Shown here piece by piece: positions 1 through 7,659 of a stretch of DNA of 34,773 bases; the first letter of the stretch is position 1; each line of letters starts with the position of its first letter. The notes under the pieces were generated by a model that worked only from the letters and a program-made list of their open reading frames with translations, made no database searches and had not been told where the DNA came from. The position numbers and the translations under genes are program-made. The DNA lies in assembly GCA_938003765.1 (NCBI GenBank), contig CALKYE010000095.1, positions 1 to 34,773 of the forward strand, in the 5' to 3' direction. The DNA comes from an uncultured Planctomycetia bacterium. GTDB taxonomy: Bacteria; Planctomycetota; UBA1135; GCA-002686595.

Positions 1-55
1 CGGCGCCTCGAGCCCGCTCGTCGGCATCGGCGAGGTCGAGCTGTACGAGGAGTGA
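1..55 (+). CDS. C-terminal fragment of an unidentified protein
   Basis: Reading from base 2, 17 codons are open up to TGA at 53-55, giving the tail GASSPLVGIGEVELYEE. The upstream part lies outside the window. The pattern of a hydrophobic strand followed by GEVELYE resembles the last strand of galactose-binding or discoidin-like beta-sandwich domains that often close planctomycetal exoproteins, but 17 residues cannot establish a family. It converges with the secreted protein gene ending at 150, with a GC-rich hairpin in between. Frame and stop are clear only if this is coding at all. Confidence 0.4.
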   Translation, partial: GASSPLVGIGEVELYEE

Positions 56-95
56 CGCGCTCGCGTTCGCAGCGAAGAGCGGGCGCGGCGGCGCC

Positions 96-124
96 GCCCG
101 GCGGCACGCAGTGGCTCGCCGGGC
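96..124. terminator. GC-rich hairpin between convergent genes
   Basis: Perfect 8-bp inverted repeat, GCCCGGCG at 96-103 and CGCCGGGC at 117-124, with a 13-nt loop. It sits between a plus-strand stop at 55 and a minus-strand stop at 150. No T-tract follows on either strand, so a role as a bidirectional transcription end is only suggested by position. Confidence 0.3.
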
Positions 125-149
125 GAAGGGACGATGTTCGCGCGCCGGC

Positions 150-1880
150 CTACGGGCCCAGCGTCACCCACCAAGCGTCAGTGAGGAGCGTCGCCGGCGT
201 GAAGCTCGGTTCGCGCAGCCAGCCCTGGAAGCACATCGACTGGCCGGCGGTCAGCGGCGTGAGCAGCGCGCCGGGATGCTGCGCGGCCCAGGCGAGGACG
301 TCGACTGAAAGCGAGCCGTTGCACGCGCCAGCAGAGCCGCCACTGTTCGCGAGGTCCATGCGTTGGCGCGGAGCGCTCACGCACATCTTGCTGGGGTGTC
401 CGGGTGCGAACGGAGTGTTGGCGTAGGACGCGCCGTAGAAGAAGAGGCCCGAGCGTTGGCCGTCGACTGCGTTGACACGAATCGTGTAGCCCGCGGGCTG
501 GGCCGCGCTGGGCGCGCCGAACGCGAAGATCTCGCCGCCGCAGCCATTGGCCGAAGTCGTCGGCCTGCAGTACGAGCCTGCATCGAGGACCCACAACTCG
601 CGGCGGAAAACGTCGGCGGCGCCGTTGGTGTCTCCACTGGCCAGGTTGGAGGCTGTGCTGCCGAACACGAACGCGGTGACATCGGCCTGCGCTGCAGCGA
701 AGCGTGTCGGGACGCTCAGTTGCGCGCCGCTCGCGTCGACCGATGCGCGCCACGTGCGCTTCGTCAGCACGTCGCGCACGAACAAGTCGGCGACGCCGTT
801 GGTGTCGCCCGGGACGAATCGGTCCGACGTGCTCGTGAACGCAACGCGCCGGCCGTCGTCCGACACGCCGACGCACACGCTGAGCGGAACGGCGACCGGC
901 GGGCCGCTGAGGCGCATGTCGATGCGCTCGTCCGAACCGGTCTGAACGTCGCGCAGCCACATCTCGGACTCGCCACTCGCGCCGGCGATGTTGTAGGCGA
1001 CATAGCGGCCGTCGGCGGAGATCCCGCTCGTGACCGCGTCCGCGGTCTGGAGCAGCGTCACATGTCCGTTGGGTACGAACGGAACGGGGGAACGTACGAG
1101 TGCGGACGCGCTCCAACTTGTCCCGCCGGACTGTCCGTATCCGCCGCCGCTCCATGCGGCCCACGCGCCCGAGCGCGCGAGATAGAAGCCTCCCAGCCAG
1201 AAGAAGTCGCCAGAGCCATTGTTGTCTTGTCCGGACACATCGAAAACCAGCGCGCCTGTCGTTCGATCCCACACACGCAGATAGGTGGTCTTCCAGCTCG
1301 GATTCTGTTGCGTGTAGACGACGGCCACGTAGCGTCCGTCGGCGCTCATCTGTGGCGGAGTGGTGATCTCGAACCCATCCCAGAACGCGGTTTCTGTGGG
1401 TGTCAACTCAACGGTCGTTCCCGCAACTCGGTCGCGCACGAACAGGTCGGGCGCGAACGGGTCGGGGTCGACGGGCAGCAAGGTGCTCGAGACGAAGGCC
1501 ACGTAGCGGCCGTCGTCGGAGATCGCCGCTCCGAGTGCTTCGCCGGCGCCTTGGAGGCCTGCGCCCCACACGCTCACGAGCTCCGTCGTCTGGGTCGCGC
1601 GATCGAGCACGAAGACGTCGCGCACGGCGCCGTTGGTGTCGACGGGCGTCAGATCGGTCGCGGCGCTCGTGTACGCGATGAAGCGACCGTCCGCGCTGGT
1701 GGCGAGCGCATCGGTGATCGGTTGCCACGGAGACGCGGGGGTGGCGGGCCCGCTCGGTCCGTTCGCCGACGCGCCTGTGACGCCGCGGCTGAGCAGCTCG
1801 ATCGTCTGAGCCTGAACGGCGGATGCCAACGCGAACGCGACGGCGAGCGGCGCGAGCGCACGAGAAGCGTGACAATGCAT
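150..1880 (-). CDS. Secreted PD40/TolB-type beta-propeller protein with Cys-rich C-terminal domain
   Basis: About 576 residues. The N-terminus is a typical Sec signal peptide (hydrophobic stretch ending in SAVQAQ), so the protein is exported. The body carries repeated blades of the PD40/TolB type: ISDDGRYVAF, SADGRYVAV, ISADGRYVAY and VSDDGRRVAF alternate with DLFVRD and DVFVLDR strands, plus calcium-loop-like DTNG motifs. The last ~143 residues (150 to about 577) form the four-Cys domain also present in three other proteins here (YC, GC, FYG, MCV, ACNG, QGW). ATG at 1880 is chosen; GTG at 1883 is equally possible, because a GGGGAG ribosome site at 1892-1897 fits both. It could be a surface or matrix protein; no enzyme motif is visible. 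Confidence 0.85.
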   Translation of the reverse strand: MHCHASRALAPLAVAFALASAVQAQTIELLSRGVTGASANGPSGPATPASPWQPITDALATSADGRFIAYTSAATDLTPVDTNGAVRDVFVLDRATQTTELVSVWGAGLQGAGEALGAAISDDGRYVAFVSSTLLPVDPDPFAPDLFVRDRVAGTTVELTPTETAFWDGFEITTPPQMSADGRYVAVVYTQQNPSWKTTYLRVWDRTTGALVFDVSGQDNNGSGDFFWLGGFYLARSGAWAAWSGGGYGQSGGTSWSASALVRSPVPFVPNGHVTLLQTADAVTSGISADGRYVAYNIAGASGESEMWLRDVQTGSDERIDMRLSGPPVAVPLSVCVGVSDDGRRVAFTSTSDRFVPGDTNGVADLFVRDVLTKRTWRASVDASGAQLSVPTRFAAAQADVTAFVFGSTASNLASGDTNGAADVFRRELWVLDAGSYCRPTTSANGCGGEIFAFGAPSAAQPAGYTIRVNAVDGQRSGLFFYGASYANTPFAPGHPSKMCVSAPRQRMDLANSGGSAGACNGSLSVDVLAWAAQHPGALLTPLTAGQSMCFQGWLREPSFTPATLLTDAWWVTLGP

Positions 1881-1928
1881 CACGGCTTTATCTCCCCAGC
1901 AGGGTCCCGGCTATTCGATTCACGCGTA

Positions 1929-1955
1929 GCGGTCGACTCACCGGAAGTCGACCGC
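1929..1955. promoter_or_regulatory. 10-bp perfect inverted repeat upstream of the PD40 protein gene
   Basis: GCGGTCGACT at 1929-1938 and AGTCGACCGC at 1946-1955 are exact reverse complements separated by 7 nt, about 50 nt upstream of the start at 1880. There is no T-run on the minus strand, so it is less like a terminator of the upstream gene (stop at 2062) than an operator or 5' leader hairpin. Function is inferred only from symmetry and location. Confidence 0.35.
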
Positions 1956-2061
1956 GCGCTCTCCGCCGGAACCAGGGTCACCCGGTGCTCGCGTCCCGTC
2001 AATCGAGCCGTCCTAGATTCCGTCGTCGCGAACTCCACACGGCGGGCGCCAAGCTCCGGCG

Positions 2062-3759
2062 CTACGGCGCGAGCGTCACTTGCACCGCGCGGCTGAGCGC
2101 CGTGGTCTTCGCGCTCGCGGGGTCGCGGAACCAGCCTTGCGCCCAGAACGCGTCGCCCGGCGCGAAGGGCTCGCCGAGCACGAGGCCGGGCGCGGCGACG
2201 AAGGCGAGCCAGTCCAGCGTGAGCGAGCCATCGCACGCGCCGCTCGTTCCTCCGGACGACTGCGCGCCGGTGCGCTGCGTCGGCGCGCGAACACACAACG
2301 TGCTGCTCGCGCCCCACGGCGCCTCGGCCGCGCCGTTCACTCCGTAGAACACCAGGCCCAGCTTCTGTCCCTCGACGTTCGAGACGTGCAACTGCAATCC
2401 GGAGGCGGCGGTCGCGCTCAAGTTGCCGATGGCCTGCATCTGCGCGACGCAGCCTGCGGAACTGACGCTGGCCGGGCAGTAGGTGTGCGGAGCGATCGGC
2501 GACGGCCGCCAGATCTCGATCCGTCCCGAGCCGGCGCCCGCGCTTCCTTCGTAGCCCGCGACGCTCACCGCGAACTCTGGAGTCGAGTCGCCGTCGGTGT
2601 CGAGCCCGCCGGCGATGAAGCGGCCGAACAGGTGTCCGCTGGACTCGCCTTCGAGGCGGAACAGCTCGCGCCCGTCGCGAATCGAGTAGGCGAACACGCG
2701 GCCGAAGTACGCGCCTGCGCCGGGTGTCCAGGTCGACGATGAAATCAGGATGTCGCCCCAGCCGTCGCCGTCGATGTCGCCGGCGCCTCGCGCGTGCCAA
2801 CCGAAGTGGTCGCTGGGCTCGGCTGGCGTGAAGCGCCGTGCGACGACCAGTTCATTGGCGAGGTAGACCTCGGTGTACGTCGCGCTGCCGTGCGCAGTGG
2901 CCGAGAGGTCCGAGCGCGAGTCGCCGTCGACATCGCCCAAGTTGGAGAGGTGGTAGCCGAGCAGGTCGCCTGGAGCTCCGACGACTTCGTTGATGAACGT
3001 GAACGGACCCAGGTCGCGGATCTCGACGCGGCCGCAGGCCTGGAACCCGATCGTGTGGAACGGCGCGCCGATGGCCAGGACCGGCTCGCCGTTTCCGTCC
3101 CAGTTGTCGAGGCGCGCCAGCCCGTGGCCGTAGCGCGAGATCATGGTGTTGGGCCCGAAGCGTCCCCAGATCACCAGCGCGGTCGCGCCCGAGTAGATCT
3201 CCACGCGCCCGCGTCCTCCGCCGTAACGCGGAATGCCGACGGCGAGGTCGGGCGCGCCGTCTCCGTCCACGTCGAGCACGTTGGCGAGCGCCTCGCCGAA
3301 GCCATCCGAGGACGAGAAGTCCGAGATCCGGCTGCGGATCAGCGCGCCGTTGACGCCCGAGAGCCAATTGAGTCGCCGCGCGACGATCGCGCCCACGGGC
3401 GTCTCGTCGAGCACGACGATGTCGCTCACGCCGTCTCCATTCACATCGCCCGCGTCGCACACGCTCGTGCCCAAGCGTTGCGCGGCGACGGCGCCCTGTC
3501 GGCTCCAGATCAGGCTGCCGTCGACACCGCTGAGCGCGTAGACCTTGCCGACCGCGTCGCCGGCCGCTGAGTCGAAGCCGGGCGCGAGCGCGATCAAGTC
3601 ACGCCGGCCGTCGCCGTCGAGGTCGTCCACGGACTCCATGAACTGGCCGAGGCTGAGCCCCGCCTGCTCGGCGTCGACGGCGTACACCTGCGTCTGGGCG
3701 GTGAGCGCGACGTGGCAGAGCGCGGTCGTGGCGAGAATGCGCAGCGTGAGGTCTCTCAT
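2062..3759 (-). CDS. Secreted FG-GAP (integrin alpha-like) propeller protein with Cys-rich C-terminal domain
   Basis: 565 residues starting at ATG 3759, chosen because MRDLTLRILATTALCHVALTAQ is a clean signal peptide and an AAGGA ribosome site lies 11 nt upstream; the open frame extends further but adds only an Arg-rich non-signal stretch. Seven FG-GAP repeats with calcium loops can be read: DDLDGDGRRDL, GDVNGDGVSDI, LDVDGDGAPDL, DNWDGNGEPV, GDVDGDSRSDL, GDIDGDGWGDI and LDTDGDSTPEF, as in a seven-bladed integrin-type propeller. The last ~140 residues are the shared four-Cys domain (TYC, GC, FYG, LCV, ACDG, QGWFRDP). It is exported and probably binds calcium; partner unknown. It lies 145 bp downstream of the UnbU-like gene and is probably transcribed separately. 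Confidence 0.88.
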   Translation of the reverse strand: MRDLTLRILATTALCHVALTAQTQVYAVDAEQAGLSLGQFMESVDDLDGDGRRDLIALAPGFDSAAGDAVGKVYALSGVDGSLIWSRQGAVAAQRLGTSVCDAGDVNGDGVSDIVVLDETPVGAIVARRLNWLSGVNGALIRSRISDFSSSDGFGEALANVLDVDGDGAPDLAVGIPRYGGGRGRVEIYSGATALVIWGRFGPNTMISRYGHGLARLDNWDGNGEPVLAIGAPFHTIGFQACGRVEIRDLGPFTFINEVVGAPGDLLGYHLSNLGDVDGDSRSDLSATAHGSATYTEVYLANELVVARRFTPAEPSDHFGWHARGAGDIDGDGWGDILISSSTWTPGAGAYFGRVFAYSIRDGRELFRLEGESSGHLFGRFIAGGLDTDGDSTPEFAVSVAGYEGSAGAGSGRIEIWRPSPIAPHTYCPASVSSAGCVAQMQAIGNLSATAASGLQLHVSNVEGQKLGLVFYGVNGAAEAPWGASSTLCVRAPTQRTGAQSSGGTSGACDGSLTLDWLAFVAAPGLVLGEPFAPGDAFWAQGWFRDPASAKTTALSRAVQVTLAP

Positions 3760-3904
3760 GGTGGTGTCTGTCCTTCGCTTTTCGGGGGTTCCGCCCGCCG
3801 GATAGCGACTCCACAGACGCCGACGACTCCGCAATCGGTTCGCGATCTCGTCCGAAATGACCGGACTGCCACGCCAGCGCGAGCGTCTCGCGCCGCGCGC
3901 GTCC

Positions 3905-4759
3905 TCAGCGCGCCGCGGACTTCGCGCGCAAATCGAGCCACATCGCGATCGGGCCGATCACCGCGAGCGAGGCAATGGCGGGGATCGTCGCCACCGGCGC
4001 TGCCCAGGCCATCCCGAGGTCGTTGGCGATGCGCAACCCGCACTCGCCCAGCGCGATCAGCGCGACCACGAGCATTCGCCCCTTGGTCGAGCTCACCGTC
4101 GTGCGCGGGTCGGTGAGCATGAAGAACATCAGGAACTGGTACATCGGGCCGGTGACCGGCGCCATCTCGGTGAGCCAGCTCTTGTCCATCAGCACGGCGC
4201 GCAGCCCCGACAGCGCGACGAAGCACGCGAGGTACGTGAGCGTGATGTGCAGCAGCTTGGCGCGCGACACGACCACCAGTCCGATGGCCCAGATGACCGC
4301 GACGGTCCACAGCTCGTTGCCCCACTCGTGGCTGAGCACCGCGATCGAGCGCGGCGCGAGCAGCACCATCGCCGTGATGGCGAAGTTGGTGGGGTTCCAC
4401 AGGTGCCGGCCGCGGTAGGTGAGCACGTACTTCGACGTGATCGATATGGCCGCGCCGAGCGCGAAGGGCCACCACAGCCCGGCGGCGGGCTTGATCAGGA
4501 TCACGATCGAGTTCCCGGCGATGTAGGCCGAGAGCACGCTGGGCCACACGCCGCGCAACGAGCGCGAGAGCAGCGCTTCGCACGCCATCGCCGTGCCGAG
4601 CGTGAGCGGCAGCACCCACAGGCCGGGCAGGATGTGAAAGCGCAGCTCGCCGATGACGAGGATCACCGTCACCAGCGCGCTGACCATGCGCTGCGGCGTG
4701 AGGATCGGCGACTTCTTGACCTGCGGCGCAGGCGCGAGCGCGGCGGCGGTGCTCGTCAT
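3905..4759 (-). CDS. UnbU-like RnfD/NqrB-family integral membrane protein
   Basis: 284 residues with roughly eight to ten hydrophobic helices and a short cytosolic N-terminus. It contains signatures of the RnfD/NqrB/UnbU membrane family: RGRHLWNPTNFAI in the middle and MFFMLTDPRTTVSSTKGR near the end. Rnf and Nqr subunits D/B carry electrons through covalently bound FMN, but the SGAT-type flavinylation motif is not visible here, so it may not bind flavin the same way. ATG at 4759 overlaps the stop of the UnbV-like gene in an ATGA arrangement, so the two are translationally coupled. UnbU and UnbV occur together in enediyne biosynthesis clusters, but no polyketide synthase is seen here. A redox or secretion role in the membrane is inferred. 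Confidence 0.8.
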   Translation of the reverse strand: MTSTAAALAPAPQVKKSPILTPQRMVSALVTVILVIGELRFHILPGLWVLPLTLGTAMACEALLSRSLRGVWPSVLSAYIAGNSIVILIKPAAGLWWPFALGAAISITSKYVLTYRGRHLWNPTNFAITAMVLLAPRSIAVLSHEWGNELWTVAVIWAIGLVVVSRAKLLHITLTYLACFVALSGLRAVLMDKSWLTEMAPVTGPMYQFLMFFMLTDPRTTVSSTKGRMLVVALIALGECGLRIANDLGMAWAAPVATIPAIASLAVIGPIAMWLDLRAKSAAR

Positions 4760-6597
4760 GGGCGGGGCTCCTCGATGCGGTGGCGACGTCGCACCGCGAG
4801 GTCGATGATGCGCTCGCCCGGGCCGAGCGTGGCGGCGTTCTTGCCCGCCGATTGCGGCCAGAGCGTCTCCACGAGGCCGTTGGGCCAGCGCACAACGGCC
4901 TTCTCGACCGCTTCCGCTGCGCCCAGGCCGAAGTGGAGCACGGGCTCGTTCTGCGAGCAGAACCCGTTGCCCGCGAGCACGACCTGGCGTTGCTGCTTGC
5001 CGTCGAAGTGCAGCGTGAGCTCGGCGCCGATCGCGCTGCGGTTCGAGACGACGCCGCGCAGTTCGAACTGCACCCAGTTGCGCGCCGCATCGACCTCGCC
5101 CGAGTAGATCATCAACGGGCCGGACTGGTTGGCGACGATCACGTCGAGTGCGCCGCGCTGGAACAGGTCGGCGAAGGCCACCGCGCGCCCGTCGTAGAGG
5201 TCGTCGACGCCGACTTCCGCCGCCACGTCCTCGAACTTGCAGTTCCCGCAGCCGAGCAGGAGGCGCGAGCGCTCGTAGCCCGACAGCGAGCGGTCCTCCA
5301 TCGGCTCCCACTTGGTCGCGTCCTCGAACACGCCGCCGGCGCCGCCCGCGACCTTCGACATGCCGTACCAGTAGTCGCGCTCGCGGCTGGCCGACACGAA
5401 GCCGTTCGTCACGAACAGATCGAGCAGCCCGTCGTTGTCGAGGTCGCCGAACTGCGCGCCCCAGGCCCAGCCGCAGTCGACCACTTCGCGCGCGCGCACC
5501 GACGAGGTGTCCTCGGTGACGTTGACCATCAGGCCGCGCTCGGCGAGCAGGTTCTGGCGCAGGTTGTTGCCCTGGAACAGGAAGCGCTCCTTGGAGATGT
5601 TCGTCACGAACACGCCCAGCGCCCCGCGGTTCTCGAAGTCGCCGAGCGTCACGCTCATCCCGCTCTTGCTCGACTCCTCGAGGCCGATGCCGCTCATGCG
5701 CTCGAAGCGTTGTCCCTCGACGTTCCGCAGCAACTCCTCCGGTCCGTAGTCGTTGGCGAGGTACAGGTCGCTCCAGCCGTCGCCGTCGAGGTCCGCCGCG
5801 GCCACGGCGAGCGTCCAGCGCGTGCTGTTCGTGCCGGTGCGCTCGGTCACGTCCTCGAACGTGCCGTCGCCCTTGTTGCGCAGCAGCACGTTGTCGCCGC
5901 CGTTGGCCGCGAACTCGAAGCTCGACTGCATGATGCGCGTCGAGCGCAGGTTCCACATGTCGATGTCGGCGCGGAAGTAGCCCGCGATGTACAGGTCGAC
6001 GAAGCCGTCGCGGTCGTAGTCGATCCACGTCGCGCCGTTCGAGTTCATCCAGCGCCGCACGCCCGAGCGCGCGCTCACGTCCTCGAACGCGCCGTCGCCC
6101 TTGTTGCGCAGCAGCGCCTGCTGGCCCCAGCGGTAGAGGAAGCAGTCGATGTGTCCGTCGTTGTCGTAGTCGGCCCACACCGTGCCCATCGACACGCCCT
6201 CGCCGGGAACGTTGAGCTGCGCGAGACCCGCCTGAGCGGCGACGTTCTCGAAGCGCCCGTCCCCGCGGTTGCGGAAGAGCGCATTGGGCTCGCCGAAGCG
6301 GCTGGTGGTGGCGTACAGGTCGCTCCAGCCGTCGCCGTCGAAGTCGACCACGGCCACCGCGGCGCCCATGGCCGACACGTGCGGTGCGATGTTGTCGATC
6401 TTGGGGTCCAGCGTCGTGGCGACGTGTTGGAACTCGACGCCGACCTCGCGCGCCACGTCGCGCAGCTTCAGCGCCACCGCGCCCGACTGCGACTGGGGCG
6501 GCGGGGCGTCCGCGGCCCGGTCGAGGCGCCAGACGGCGACCAGCATGGCGGCGAAGCCCAGCGCGACGGCGCCGCGGATCGGGGTGGGGGAGCTCAT
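4756..6597 (-). CDS. UnbV/CRTAC1-like protein: VCBS/FG-GAP repeats plus ASPIC domain
   Basis: 613 residues. The start at ATG 6597 gives a short N-terminal membrane segment (GAVALGFAAMLVAVW) that could be a signal anchor; the open frame runs much further upstream but is Arg-rich and lacks coding character. VCBS/FG-GAP calcium repeats follow: VDFDGDGWSDLY, ADYDNDGHIDCF, IDYDRDGFVDLY, ADLDGDGWSDLY and GDLDNDGLLDLF, each followed by an LLRNKGDG(T/A)FEDV-type strand. Residues ~510-590 are an ASPIC/UnbV domain: NRSAIGAEL, GNGFCSQNEP, HFGLG and VVRWPNG. This combination defines the CRTAC1/UnbV family, extracellular calcium-binding propellers of unknown biochemical role. It is coupled to the UnbU-like gene by a 4-nt overlap. 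A weak -10-like TAGGAT lies at 6632-6637 on the minus strand. Confidence 0.88.
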   Translation of the reverse strand: MSSPTPIRGAVALGFAAMLVAVWRLDRAADAPPPQSQSGAVALKLRDVAREVGVEFQHVATTLDPKIDNIAPHVSAMGAAVAVVDFDGDGWSDLYATTSRFGEPNALFRNRGDGRFENVAAQAGLAQLNVPGEGVSMGTVWADYDNDGHIDCFLYRWGQQALLRNKGDGAFEDVSARSGVRRWMNSNGATWIDYDRDGFVDLYIAGYFRADIDMWNLRSTRIMQSSFEFAANGGDNVLLRNKGDGTFEDVTERTGTNSTRWTLAVAAADLDGDGWSDLYLANDYGPEELLRNVEGQRFERMSGIGLEESSKSGMSVTLGDFENRGALGVFVTNISKERFLFQGNNLRQNLLAERGLMVNVTEDTSSVRAREVVDCGWAWGAQFGDLDNDGLLDLFVTNGFVSASRERDYWYGMSKVAGGAGGVFEDATKWEPMEDRSLSGYERSRLLLGCGNCKFEDVAAEVGVDDLYDGRAVAFADLFQRGALDVIVANQSGPLMIYSGEVDAARNWVQFELRGVVSNRSAIGAELTLHFDGKQQRQVVLAGNGFCSQNEPVLHFGLGAAEAVEKAVVRWPNGLVETLWPQSAGKNAATLGPGERIIDLAVRRRHRIEEPRP

Positions 6598-7010
6598 GAT
6601 CGGGCGCGCGCGCCGCGAACCCGGATGGGTGATCCTATCTCCGCCGCCCCGCGGTCCGGGACACGCAGCTCGGCGAAGCACGCTCGCGAGCGTCGCCTCA
6701 CGCCAACTCGCGGCGGCATCCGCCTCCGGATCACGAATCGGGGAGTCGTGGGCCGCGCGGCGACGCCGTGTCGCGCTGCGAACGCGCCCGGCCGCCCGGG
6801 TCCAAGAAAAAGACTCCTTCCTCGCCCGTCGACGTCCCCTCTTGCGGATTAGGAACCAGGGGGGCGAGGGGCGCGGGCGGATTTCATGGAGCGCACGCGC
6901 GACTCGACCCCCTGTACGTCGCGACGGGACCCGCCGATTCTCCTGAGGTCGGCGGGTCCTTTTCTTTGGCGCGCTGCGGCGCGCGGGCCGTTCGCTGCGA
7001 GCTCGCCGAC
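6598..7010. other. 413-bp intergenic region with an orphan plus-strand terminator
   Basis: Both flanking genes run on the minus strand. No credible protein is seen; the frames crossing it are Arg-rich extensions or antisense shadows. It holds an A-rich stretch near 6803-6812, a TAGGAT -10 candidate for the downstream UnbV-like gene, and at 6927-6967 a strong hairpin with T-tract oriented on the plus strand, which no annotated plus-strand gene explains. Confidence 0.5.
6927..6967 (+). terminator. Strong intrinsic terminator without a matching plus-strand gene
   Basis: An 11-bp perfect stem, GGACCCGCCGA (6927-6937) and TCGGCGGGTCC (6949-6959), with an 11-nt loop is followed at once by TTTTCTTT (6960-6967). 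This is a textbook Rho-independent terminator on the plus strand. On the minus strand the same hairpin lies about 50 nt after the methyltransferase stop at 7011 but has no U-tract, so it could still serve as a weak 3' end for that gene. Confidence 0.65.
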
Positions 7011-7631
7011 TCACCTGAGCCGGCAACTGCCGCTCAGGAGCTCGCTGGCCGGGAACGGGAGCACGTTTCGCGCGGCGGAGTCGGAGGCGAGCGTGGGCGG
7101 CGCGAAGCCCGCGGCGGCGAGGGGGCGCGCGAGGTCCCGATCGAGCCGGCATCCGCAGGCCCAGAGGCGGTGCGGCGGCGTGAGCGCGCGTTGCACGGCG
7201 AGCTCGACACCGCGCGGCGAGCGCACGTGCTCGGCGAGCAGCAGCACGCCCTCGGGACGGAGCACGCGCGCGAACTCGCACAACGCGCGGTCGGGCGCAT
7301 CGACGGAGCACAGCACGAACGTGCACACGAGCGTGTCGACGCTCGCGCTCTCGAGCGGCAGGGCCTGCGCGTCGCCGCGCACGAGCTCGAGTTCGCGGCC
7401 GTTCGCGCGCTCGAGCACGCGCGGGTCGAAGCGCTCCTCGCGCTGGACGACGCGCAGGCGGCGGACGTGCGCGGGGTAGTGCGGGAGGTTCAGGCCCGTG
7501 CCGATCCCCACCTCGACCACCTCGCCGCGCGCGCCCGAAAGCAGCGCGCGCCGCAGCGCCTCGACTCGAGGGCGCCGCAGCGCGCGATCCATCAGCGGAT
7601 TGAAGAGATGCTGCTCGTACCAGCTCGTCAT
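7011..7631 (-). CDS. Class I SAM-dependent methyltransferase
   Basis: 206 residues. Motif I, EVVEVGIGTGLNLPHYP, has the SAM-binding E-x-G-x-G-x-G at residues 40-46; GDAQALPLESASVDTLVCTFVLCSV matches the motif II/III region (D at the adenine pocket, then the hydrophobic strand); and FARVLRPEGVLLLAEHVRS is the typical post-III helix-turn. Overall it resembles the small UbiE/METTL7-like branch that methylates small molecules or thiols; the substrate cannot be read. The loop after strand beta2 (VVQREERFDPRVL) is less regular than the usual VVGVEPD, though acidic residues remain. It starts 28 nt after the stop of the large secreted repeat protein and may be co-transcribed with it. No ribosome site is evident. 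Confidence 0.85.
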   Translation of the reverse strand: MTSWYEQHLFNPLMDRALRRPRVEALRRALLSGARGEVVEVGIGTGLNLPHYPAHVRRLRVVQREERFDPRVLERANGRELELVRGDAQALPLESASVDTLVCTFVLCSVDAPDRALCEFARVLRPEGVLLLAEHVRSPRGVELAVQRALTPPHRLWACGCRLDRDLARPLAAAGFAPPTLASDSAARNVLPFPASELLSGSCRLR

Positions 7632-7659
7632 GGCCGCCCGTGCGGCCCATGATCGCGCG

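Noticed and set aside
3905..6178. Upstream extension of the UnbU-like frame to 757 codons
   Set aside because: The additional part is an out-of-frame shadow of the UnbV-like gene; ATG 4759 overlapping its stop is the real start.
4756..7650. Upstream extension of the UnbV-like frame to a 964-codon protein
   Set aside because: The extra residues are Arg/Ala repeats overlapping the methyltransferase and intergenic region; the membrane segment after ATG 6597 is the natural start.
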